Assembly: GCA_013399855.1 (NCBI GenBank)
Contig: VXAY01004337.1
Span: 1,398,068-1,462,067 of the forward strand
From: Oxyruncus cristatus
Lineage: Eukaryota > Chordata > Aves > Passeriformes > Cotingidae
Length of the DNA stretch: 64,000 nt
Reading direction: 5' to 3'
Both the position numbers and the translations under genes were made by a program. Below are positions 1 through 12,200 of the stretch, piece after piece (position 1 is the first letter of the stretch; each line of letters opens with the position of its first letter). The notes under the pieces are model-generated. The model ran no database searches and was not told where the DNA came from. It saw nothing but the letters and a program-made list of their open reading frames with translations.

Positions 1-122
1 TCCACATGAATTATTATTTCACTGTTATCAAATCAAATAAAAATGTAACATTTAAAAGACAAGGGAAAATAGAGTGACACAAAGAACAAGAAAACAAAAA
101 ATATTAGTGAATGCTATCGTAC

Positions 123-299
123 CGATTTCCACGGTCCCCGATGCCATGAAACATCACCAGGGCAAGAGTGCACATTGCATTGTGCCATATTAGGTGGCTT
201 GTCTAGAATTTCACAGTTTTGATCACCCAACATTTGGCCAGTAGGAAGCTGACAAATCACCAGTCTTGTTTTTATTCCATCTCCACAAGTCTGAGTACA
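123..299 (-). CDS. ADAMTS20: ADAMTS20 exon E28: TSR10 body and start of TSR11 (last exon in the window)
   Basis: 177 nt (59 codons), phase 0 on both sides. The acceptor is ctgtatttcag and the donor GTACGA, a weak site after TCG. It reads [19 protein letters not shown], then [10 protein letters not shown] and [10 protein letters not shown], and ends WHRGPWKS, the opening of TSR11. The next exon should begin with a TSR cysteine and lies left of the window. Confidence 0.95.
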
Positions 300-3200
300 C
301 TGAAATACAGAATTTTATATGCAATAATTTTCCTAAGAGAGTCATCACATACCATTAAACCAAAAGATAAAGTAATAATCAGTACATGTTATTATTTACT
401 ATGTTTATTTCCATATTCCCCGACCTAAAAGTCTAATCTCATGTAATGAAAAAATTCTCTCACCAAAATATTTACCAAACTACATTTTTATGATTTAACA
501 AGTGATTTTCTGCAGAAAGTCTCAGCTAAAGTAATTTTCTGCAGAAAGTGTCAGACTCTACTCTGTCAGGGAGAAGTAAACATTTGTGACAATAAATGTG
601 CATGTATCTCTTTCTTTACTGAGAGGAAAATATGAAAATTTGTCTTAAAACTAGTTTTCACTGCCAGACACTGGGCAGAAAACTTAGAAAACTCAGACAC
701 TGGGCACACTTTTACATAGTTTAATTTATAGTGACTAAGTGTGAAATACTTATAGGATGTGTTTTCTGGGTTTCAGTTTGCCTGTAATTCTGCAATAGCA
801 GACAAAAATACTAATTCTCATTCCCAATGAGCTAATAAAAACAACTTATAGCAGTTTATACCATTTTACTGTATTCCAAAGGATTCTAAATTTATACCAT
901 TTTACTGTATTCCAAAGGATTCTAAATTAGGCAAAAACTGCAGCATCTGCATTAACTGTATCCCAAGTCTATGGCTATAGACAGAAAAAAAATGACACTC
1001 AGACTGACCTTGAAAACTGAATGGCTAAATCTGGACAAAATGAGGGCAAAAAAAGTAAAATAAAAAAGTTACTCAACCAATTTTTCTACTTTTTTCAACT
1101 CAGCACATTGATTTGTCAAGAATATGAAAAGTAGGCAGGAATCACATGAGGTTAGATTAGAATAAATGCAAAACTAATCAGTTTTAACTCTGTAGTTTTT
1201 GAGCAAGAACATTTGGTCGAGATCTGACATCACATGGCATGGAGAAAATGTACTTTGTCCAATAACATAAAATGCTTCATCAAAACATTCTAACCCAGGC
1301 ACAGCTTTTAGATGCCTGAATATATCTTCATAATTCTAATTTGTAACTACAACTCAGTAGCTACTACTACTTGCAGTTACTGTAGTCAGTACCTACGAAA
1401 TTAGATGTAATAAAGTTTCTCTACAGCTTCTTGTGCTCATTTTTTTCTTAGACTAGCTATTGCCCTGAGGTTTTTCTGCATACAATTCATCTTTTTGTAA
1501 CAGAATATAATTTTCTATGTCTCAAGATTCAAAATGCTACTGCAACACTATTCTTAGCCTCACACAATACTTTCTTCTTTTGGATGTTTGTTTACACCAC
1601 TCATATTTCCACTACAGTTCTGGATTTATATTTACAAAGTTTAGATGAACAGGTTGAAACTCATTCTTTTTAAATAAGAAAAAAAAAGGTGTTCAGTTCC
1701 ACTCACAGTCAAATAATTATGTTTCTATTTCTAAGATTATGTGGTAAACAATGTTCCCCTTTGAAAGTGAAATGCTCTTACTTCTCCCCAGTTCCCAAAG
1801 TTCCACCGCGGGCAGGGTCCAGAATCACAGTGTCGCGACTCCGGAGGTTTTGTTGCCTCATCACAATAACTAGCACTTCTTCCTTCCTCATCTTGACATA
1901 CTACAACTCGACGGTGAAATCCACCCGCACAAGTACTAGAGCACTACCAAAACATGTAAACAGATGTATCGCCACTCCATGATCAGAAAAATGTAAAATA
2001 TGTTGGTTAAAACAACTTGGTTTTAAATGTTAACTTTCAAAACTGAAATTTGCAAATAAAAATGACTATTATGTAGAAGTATTTTAAATTTGAAATCACT
2101 GAAAAATTACACTTAGAATTTAATATATTCTGAATAACAACAACTACAATAATAATAATTTTAAAAATTAATGTGCTTCTCTTTCAACCAAATCTGTACT
2201 GCAATAACATTTCTAGAAATGTTAACACATGTGTGAGAGAACAGATTAATATATTCTAAAAAAATTTCTTACTGCTCCCCAGGGTCCAGTTCTCCATTGA
2301 TATCCTCCCACAGAGGGACGGTTCCACTGGTTTAAATTGCCTTGTGGATGGTGTATTGGGAGGTAACCTATTTCTGGAAAATGGCTTGGAGGCTCATGCA
2401 TTTTTGGAATATGATGATAAACTGGTGGACATGGTGGCATGTTACATTCTTGTTCCTTAGATGGTCGGCCTTCAGGATCACAGTAATCCTCATTGATTTG
2501 TTGATTATAGTTGACACAGATAACTTGTCTTGTTACTATTCCACTATCACATGTAACTGTGCACTGACCAAAAAATTAACACAGTGGTTTGCAACAGCAA
2601 ATTGATAATTAATAACCAAAGACATTTATATTTACTTTTGACAAGAAGAAACATATAGTTTGTTTTTTTCAAGGGATAATCAATTATTTTCAACATAATC
2701 AATTTCAATCACACTAGCACAAAATATGAACTCCCAGTTTCTAAACAGAGACCAATAAACCAAATAACTAAATAAAATAAACTTTAGCCAATAAACTAAA
2801 TAGACATAAAAAATTTTACCAATAATACTTACAGGGGACCAATTTCCAACTTGCCACTCTCCACATGGGCTAAAGCAGCTTGCAATTTCAGCTGGTCGTG
2901 GCAAATGAGCACAGAAAGATTCATCTGCTATTCCTCCATGAGCATCTCTACAACTCACATAGCGAGCACGATCACCCTTCCCACAGGTTGCAGAGCACTG
3001 TCAGAGAACAATCCAAGCTCATCACACTTTAGGAGAACAAACCAAGATCATGCAAGCACCTAAAATACTAACATAGCTCAGTATCAGCTTGGCTTCAGAA
3101 TTAAATCAGATTTCCGTTTCACAATAATAGAACCATGCATCCAGGAAGGAAAGTGAAATACTGCTGGATGATACAGGCCTTAAGAATTCCTGTTGGCTTG

Positions 3201-6200
3201 GAACTGAATTGCACAGCCTTAATTCTCATGAAGCAATTCAGCGTATATAAAGAGGCAGCATTTAAACTATGACATGGAATAATTACACGGTTGCAAAGGC
3301 AATTTTTTTATTTATTAACAATAGAAACATCAGTAACTTGCAGAACATTTTAATTATTATGCAATGATGCAATATTTATATCAACTATTAAAATAAAAAC
3401 TGCCATTCACAATCCACTTGATATTATGGTTTGCATATATATTAGCATATTCCATTGAGCCCCTTCTGATGCCTTCATATCTGAGGAGTTCAAGGTGAAT
3501 TTAGTGAAGAGTTGCTAAGTAGCCTCAGTCCATGCACTCTTTAGTGCTATTTAGTTAAAATAGTTGTGCAAAGATATAAGATATAATTAACACTAATTAT
3601 ATCTTATATCTTTGCACAACTATTTTTGTTGTGTAACTAATGAACACTAATTTGCTCAGAATCCCAGCTCCTAGAATCCTGATTTTTTCCTCTTATTTTC
3701 CCTGATTAGATTTGAAGCACATGGTTTGCTGGGAGCATCTATCTCCTCCTCAAGAAACAAGTCCTTTTCTTAAAAAAAATATTAGAATTCCTTTTTAATT
3801 TATCCCATGTAGATTTAAGTCTGAAAAATATATTAATGAGAGCTTTATGGAAAAATAGGTCAATGATTGGAGGACTGCTCTACAAGATGTGATGCTACAT
3901 TACATACTGGGGTCCATGATCCATATCTCCATTGGGTCACTTTCCCCACATGAACTAGAGGAAGTGATGTAGTCCATAATTTCATATTTTCTGGACAAGA
4001 GGGCAATTCACATTCCTGTGGGGGTAAGGGGAAAAAAAAGCTTTCAAAACATACATTTTGGAAGATACAAATGTAAAGCAAAAGGCTCTGCAGACAGAGA
4101 TCCTACCATTACAATAAGTCAGTGTTAATTAGTAAGAAAATACCACCTGCTAACTTCTCTCTGGAGTTATTCAGAGACTTTTCATTGAATTGTTTTGTTT
4201 TGTTTCAAATCAAGAATCAAAGAAAATTTATTTGAAGTTAAAACTGCATTAGTAATAACTAATAATATTGGCACTTGGAGAAAGAACGGTTTTGGGCAAC
4301 TTGCTGGAGACAACAGATGTTACAGTGTTCTGTTTCATAGCCACAGGCAGTACAGAAGAAGTCAGCAAAGACAGTGGCTGTGCTGTCCTGTCCTTTATAC
4401 CTTCAGCTACTGATAACACAAATTTGCCCAGTTTCAGTCAGCAGCCAAACAGGTACCACAATTAAAAATACAAAACATACTCAAACTCAGTGCTTTCACG
4501 TGGAAGTGGAAATCAATTTCTATCAATTAACTGGCTTTTATATTTAGAAATCTTATTCAAGAAGCCATGTACCAGATGGCTGGTAACTTGTAAGTGGTAA
4601 CTTGTAACTCTGGACCATAGAATGCTTTTTTTGCCCTCTTCTCCTTGAGACAAAAGGCAGAATATGTCCTTCACGAGATACTTGGTTTCTTGCTTAGCTG
4701 GACTTGGGTGAGATGTATCAATGTGGTGGCCACATCAACATATTACTTAATAGCACCTAAGACACCAATTGCTTTTAGGTAAAGATAAACCCACTGACTG
4801 TATTAAAACCATTTCTTCTGAAAAATGACAGATTTAAATTAGGTGAAGTGATGAAGTAAATAAAACGAGGTAAGAAGAAAAGGTAAGGAACCATATTGAA
4901 TTGTAATCCATTCCTACAGAGTTTTTAATTAGTATTATTCCAACAACTGAATCTTTCTTCAAGTAACCGCGTTGTTCTTTTAAGAACTATATAAAAGTAG
5001 AATTTCAGGGAATACCAAGGCAGTTAGGTACTCTTATTTATGAAGCATGATGGAAAGCAGTGCCCTTATAATATTCTACAGGTTGGAGCTTCCCCCCACT
5101 CCCAAATAATCACAGGCCTTCGGATCCCTTCAAATCATATACTCTAACCCTTCAATCAGATATCAAATTTTCAAACCTTCAATGTCCAAATTACTCTTCT
5201 TTTGTTTTATTCCTGACACTGAATTTGATATTTGTGAAAAAAGCAGACAGTTTCAACATCTTTTTTTCTCATTTTAGAACTTATTTCCTCCAAATTCCCT
5301 CAAAGAATGAGCAGACAACACTTGTATTTAGATGCTTTAAACTAAGAAGTAGAGAGGTATATTTTAACTTACTTGGTTATCTCTAGGACGAGTAGCAGCA
5401 TTGCACTCCCTGTCATCACTCAAAATAACACGGTAAGTCCCAGTAGCACATTTGACTGCACGCATCTGGTACCCGCGTCCACATGTTACAGAACACTGTT
5501 AAAGTCAATAATTTCACACACTTGAAATGGCACCATTTATAATCAAGTTTCACTTTCATTACATTTTCTATTTTAAAACTCTTTCAGAATGAATAGGAAT
5601 GCCTACTGAGATGGTATTAACTTTCTTTGTGGCAGACCATAAGGTACTTAAACAGCGTCCATAACACAACAATGTTTTGGCTATTGCTGAACAGTGCTTG
5701 TGCAGGATAAAAGCTTGCTTTCCTTCCCTCCTTCTATCCCCTGCAGCGAGTAGGCTGGAGGTGGGCAGGAGACTGGGAAGAACACTGCCAGAACAGCTGA
5801 CTTGACCTGATCAAAGGGACAATCCATGCTATACAACGTCATGCTCAGCAATAAAAACTGGTGTAGGGAAAGTGGAGGTGGAGGAAAGAGGGAGTAAGGA
5901 GTGGTTTCCAAATGAATCACTAGCTGCAGCTGTTAAATGCCTCTCTCTTCATTACCGAGTTTGACAAGAGCACACATAAGGCAACTAAAATGTTAGATGG
6001 CTGAAAAGAACGTGACATAAATCCTATCCTATAAATATTGTAGTTCAAGCAAAAATACTTGTAAAAACTCAGCTGTGAATGGCTATTACAGATGGTACAG
6101 CAGAAAAACTGCAATGAAAAGATCTGCCCCAGTGACATGGATTGGTAAATTGCTTGTACAAGCTATTCCACGAAGCTAATTTTAATTCAGAAGAATTCTA

Positions 6201-9200
6201 TCATGGGACTGAATTAATTTGTTATTTCATTTTTTTATTTAGTTTGTAGGAATGGGAAGCCATCACCTTTTTTAACTAATTCTCTTTTGGGGACAAAAGG
6301 TTCTTTTGCAAATTAATTCACTTTGTTCTAGAATTTTGAAGCCACTCTGGTATACATTAGATGAGCATCATTACACACAGGAACATATATTTCAACAGCA
6401 TTTTCCCATAAAGCGATAGCAGATCTTTTATCACTGAAGGTAAAAACAAAACATAACAACAAAATCTAAGTCGTTTTGCCTGCTATTATTAGCATATACA
6501 CTTCTATGATCTTAATTGCGGCTATCACTTGAATATGTCCACTCCCCTATAAATATTTTGTCTTTTACCTGTCTTATTCATCTGAACAGTTTGCTATGCA
6601 CATTGTCATTATTCTGGTGATGTAACACATTGATGTGCAAAAGCATCTTTGATATTAAGGCTCAGGATCAATTACTATTTTAGGTATTTAACTTACATGT
6701 GAGTGTTCCTAAATTACAAGTTAGAGAGCCAATGTGATCCAGCAAACAAACATGTGAATCCATTCAACGGAAATAACTGCTTAAAGATTCAACTAAAATG
6801 TTTAAAAGGGATTGTTTTGTGATCACTCATAGCCTGAACTATAAAACAAGAAGCTAGGAATCCTTATGTACTCACTGATCCCCAAGGCCCTACTTGCCAA
6901 GATGCACATTCATGAAGTTCACACGGTGTCACTGGTTCTGGTCTATCATTTGGATTACAGAAGTCGTCTGTCATTTGTTCATCATTAAGTTGGCACCAGA
7001 CTCGACGATGCTTCATTCCTTTGCCACATGTCACAGGACACTGGAACGTTATTAGAATCATCAGCTTGTAAAGACATGAATCTGCATTAATGGCTTCAAT
7101 TTCTTTTAGTAATTTTTCGGATTTTAAAGATCACATACATTAAAAAAATATTCCATGAATGTAAGTAGACAAAAAACCTCTAGTTCTCTTATGAACTCTC
7201 CATTTCCTGTAAGCAGTAACTCAAGTGCTAATACAAAGAAATCACTATCAAGATTCTAAAGATACAAGATATGAGAACTATGTACAGATCATTTATTTCC
7301 ATTAGAATAAGGAATACTTGTTTAAAATATGAGTACATATATCACAGTTTCCACTGGAAAAAGTTTAAACTAACCATCATTCTTTTATATCCATATAATC
7401 TGTAATGAAATGAATATAATTCTGTTCTTCAGCTGGCTGTATAGTTTTCATTGCTTCCTAAAAAGGGAAGGCACGCATATTACTGTAAATAGATTTACTT
7501 TAAGTAGCTTCACTACCTCTTATTAATGTAACAAAATCTAGGAGAAAAAATAAATTCTAGGAGTGTTTTACAGAAGTTCTCATGCAATTTTTTTCTCGTA
7601 CATCTGGGATGTGTCTCAGCTAAATCATAAGACTTCAGAATTTTTACTGCCATGTGCCCCAAAAGAGAATAAAAACCCCTCAATACTTAATGAAGTTTAT
7701 TTTAATATTGACAACCAGGACCAAATGTGCCTTAAGTTTTCCATGGCTTCATTACCTCGCTCCAGTCAGTAACGGACCAGCTTGGACATAAGAATTCATT
7801 GCAACTCTGTGTTACAACTTTTGGAAGTTCCTGGCATTCTCTGTCAGGAAGATGACGACCCAAGTTATTCATACAGAAAGCTTCTCTGGTTCTAACACCT
7901 CTTGCACAGCTCCTGGAACACTGCAGTATACAAAATATGAAACAGAACACAATAAAATCAGGTCAAAATACATTATTAATCTTAAAGGTGTAAGACATTA
8001 TTGGATTGTGCTAGACAAATGTGTCCTGCCTATAATGCACAGACTGATAATATGTCCATTTGAGATAAATTCAGCACTTCGTTTAGTATTTCCAAGATAA
8101 AACTCTTGAATGAAGAATAAAACTTAACTTGTACTTCATTTCTCTAAAATACCCTCAGAACTAAATTATTAAGACTGTAAATAAAACATACATCTTTAAC
8201 TGCCAGATCACTGCTGACTTCCAAAACCAAGCTGCAAACAAACTACAGTTTCTTACGAAAGTATGAGGAAGTCGCTGCAATATAAAGGTTGGTATTACCT
8301 GTTTCAATAAATCTGTATTTGCAAAAAAAAAAGTTTGGTACGAATGCTAACCAGAACTATAAAGGTACAATTATAAAGTTTGTAATTGGTACCTCTGACC
8401 ATTCTGTGTAGTGCCAGCTTGTTAACATACAGTCACCATGGCAGGGCTCTCTGGCTGGTGGTATCTGCTGGTCAGCACAGTACTTATCATCCACTGGAGC
8501 ACTGAGTCCCTTTGAAATAGAGTACTTCATGCAGCGGATCTCAACAGACCGATAACCTGGACCACACCTTGATGTGCAGTCACTTTTGCCAACATTGTGC
8601 CACCTACAAGGACAAACTGTTGTAGAAAGCTAACTATGTTTTAAAAAATACGAACATGGCAAATAAAGCACTCAGAGAATGTTCCAAGGATTATAATGTA
8701 AATATAGATGTGCATTTTAGGGAACAGATAGAACTGTAAAGTCTCTCTCATGACTGGAATTTTCAAAGCAATATAAAATGATTTGACTCACCGGCTTAAA
8801 ACAACTTTTTAAACTTAAAGGATCTTTTATCTCAATCTCCTAGGTGACTTTGAAAAATGTAAGCTATAATTCTAACTCTTCATCCTCTGAATACTTCAGC
8901 ATGGGCTTTCTTGGAGCGCAAAAACACAAGCCTATTTCAAATTAGTTCCAGTTGTGGGTACTATTCTGACGGAAAATGTTTTCCACACGGCAGTACAAGT
9001 TTTTTTGCCAGGATATATAGAACTGATTCACAATCCTAATAAGAGACTTTGCACTTTACCAATAAAAATTAGAAAAATACCCTAACTCTACTTAGATTCA
9101 GAGGTGTAAATATAATGTACCCATTATGCCAATAGATTTGAGGAGAAGCAGGAGAGATGGGAAGGATGCGGGAGGTAGAGAGGGATGGAGGGACAGAGGA

Positions 9201-12200
9201 TAAAGCAATCTGAATTACTCTGTTTCAATCTCAGTCAATAAAAACATTTAAGACCATAATAGCTCCATCAGTTAGGAACCTCTCTTTACCTTAACTCACA
9301 CTCTGTATTACACTCCTCAAAGACACTTGGTACAGTGGGTATAAGTTCACATCTTTGATCAGACACTACCACACGATCACTTTTACGTATACATGTCATT
9401 CTTCTTCTTCGAATACCTTGAAAAAGCACCAAAAAAAGCAAATAAGGGGCTAAAACAAGAGCACCTTATGGATTCCATTCATCATTTAGGAATTTAACTG
9501 AGATACCCCATTAACACTAATCACTGTATACAGCAGATTCTGCCCAAACATACTGACTACATTCCAGGTGGAGAACAATCCTTGTCCCAGTGATCTTTGC
9601 CATCTCACAGCTGTCCTACAGTTTGTCTTTCAGGATATCAACTTTCAGAGAACTACAAAAGTGCAACAGTCCATTCACTCATCAGGCTAAGTATTCCAAA
9701 TGTATCATGTCTTTCCTTTGCTAATTAACATTTTCAAACCACCATGTCAACTAAAAGGTTGTGATACTTTCCTTTAAGGAAGCAGAAAATTTGATCACAG
9801 AGTGCCTAAAAGATACCTTGAGTGCTGGGAGAAGTAGCACAGTTGACAGATGCTCTGCTTCTCTAGCACATGAGCATGTCTACAGCCCAACTCAAAACCA
9901 GAAGAAACTCATCATCATGTAACGTCAGGCTTTTCTGGCACCCACTAATAGGAGTATCTGTCAAAAAGCTCTGTACATACACTTTTATAGGCACATTTCA
10001 TAAATGTATTTTTACACTGGAATGGCCTATAGAATAAGAGTTTAAAATAGTAACACATATTTTTAAAGAGCTTCATCCCATGTAGCAGATAATGAAAAAA
10101 GACATATAAATGTATAAGAAAAATACTAGACAAATCAGTGACCATCTGGAAATAGGATAATGGAAGCCTAATGCATATTAGTAGATATACAATACCTCTG
10201 TCTAAGGATACATTACACTTGATTCAACTTTTTTTTTTTAATAAACCACTCCTATGTCTACAAATGTAGGTTTGAGTATAGAATTGCACTGCATAAGAAC
10301 TGAAAACAGCAAAAATAAAAATCAGAAGCTATTCTGTCCTTAAAGGCTCTATGCACTTAAAGTTTACTGAGAGTAATAAATTTCTTCCTTACAAATGGGG
10401 GTGAAAAATCAGAGTACTTAGGACTAGGCTCCTCCTAAATGCCATTAGGTCTTTGGTTCTGGTGAAAAAATAATTCACAGTACCTTGGCACATCCTGCTG
10501 CAGCCTTGCCAGGGTCCATAAGGATCCCACGTAAATATATCACTTCCATCTTCTATTGGGATATTGAATGAATAACGCACATCAGGGTTGTATAAATTCC
10601 CTACACACAAAACCTTGATGAGATAAAATGATAGCTGTTTTTCAGTGAATATGAACATAAAATTATGAACATAATGTTCATGTAGGAAGTTTTCAAACTT
10701 ATGAAAAAGTAAACATGCACCTGTAAGGTTAGCTCTTCTTCGACTCTATCAGTGCTGTTAATTCGTTCTATCGTATTGTTTGACCCACTGTACTCAAAAA
10801 TGGCTCCTTGTATATTGATTTCTCTTTTTGACATGCTTACAACAAAATTTCCATTCAAGATAAAATTTCCATGAATATCTGATAAAGCTATAAGTGAAAT
10901 AAAATATTGGAAATAAAGCATCTATTTAATTAAAAGGTTCTCTCAATAAAAAGTTTTAATAACATAATTTCTTATCAACACTTTATTTTAATCCATGTAT
11001 AAAGTCATATCAAATATTTTCTGAGTGAATTCAATCCTAATCATCAATAACTTTCACCTGAGCAAGTTGTCATGGATTTTCTCTGCATTATACTAATTTA
11101 ATAATATTTGTTCTGCTGAAGGGCTGAATGCAGTCATGACTTCTAAATTTGGTTAGAGTCTGCTATGTAGAAGGAAACAATAATTATCTGTATTTCTGCC
11201 CTGTTCTGCAGCCTATATCCTTGTATTTGCTCGAGCTACTTCTAGTGAAGTGGCTTTTAAAAGTAAACTTAAAAGTAGAATAAATTATTAAGCATTTATA
11301 ATAGTCATTTAATACAATGACCAATTTACAATAATGAAGACGAATGACAAGCTAAAATTTTTTGAAATCAGGTAGAATTTGTATTACAGGCATGCTATTC
11401 AGGTATTACTACATTTGAAATGGTGCTTGTGTCGGGGGCAGGGTTGTTTTTATGTCCTGTGAGCTGCATGTGTAACAAGTGGGCAACCGTTGACAAGGAA
11501 AACATTTTGAGAATTCTGAAGTTTGTTGACTCGGATGAAAATGGAAGAAGAGACAGAAGGTAAATATGCATCAATATTTTTTCAGGCACTTCAGATACAA
11601 CGTAACTACTGTGAAATAGAAAAAACAAGATTTTTGGTACAATGAGCTTATGAATTCTCTGTTACCCGCACAGACCTGCAAATCCATCAATGATCTTTAC
11701 ACTCAGACATGATAGAAAAAGAGAAATATGAGATAACTGATAGGTTTGCTGATGGTCAGATTGCTTTGTTTATAAACAGCGTATGCTTCCAAGATTTAAA
11801 ACAACAAACACCTGCATTATTCCTGAGTTAAATGTGGAGTTTTAATTAACACTGAGACAACAAAGCAAAAAATTGACAAAATGATACCACATGCTATAAT
11901 TCCTCTTATCTGACAAATGAATGCACTTCTTTAAGAATTAGAAACCTAACAATAGCTCACTCATTTTTACGGAAACTAATATCTACTGAGAGATTCAGGC
12001 AAATGAAGATACAAAATAATTAGATGTTTCATCTGAAATCTTTATCAGACTTCTGATATAGACTATCTCTAGAACAGATCCCTGGCAAGAGCACAAAACC
12101 TATCCACCAGTGTTGTACACAGGAGGCTTTTACCAAGGTAGTTGTCATCTTCTGGTTTCCCTGAGTAGCTGTACTGTCGAATATCAATGTTTGTTGCTCC

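Larger units (their letters stand above)
300..1781 (-). other. ADAMTS20 intron E27-E28 with clustered short direct duplications
   Basis: AT-rich intron with no recognised gene. It holds several short two-copy duplications between 505 and 926, listed separately. No transposon family recognised. Confidence 0.8.
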
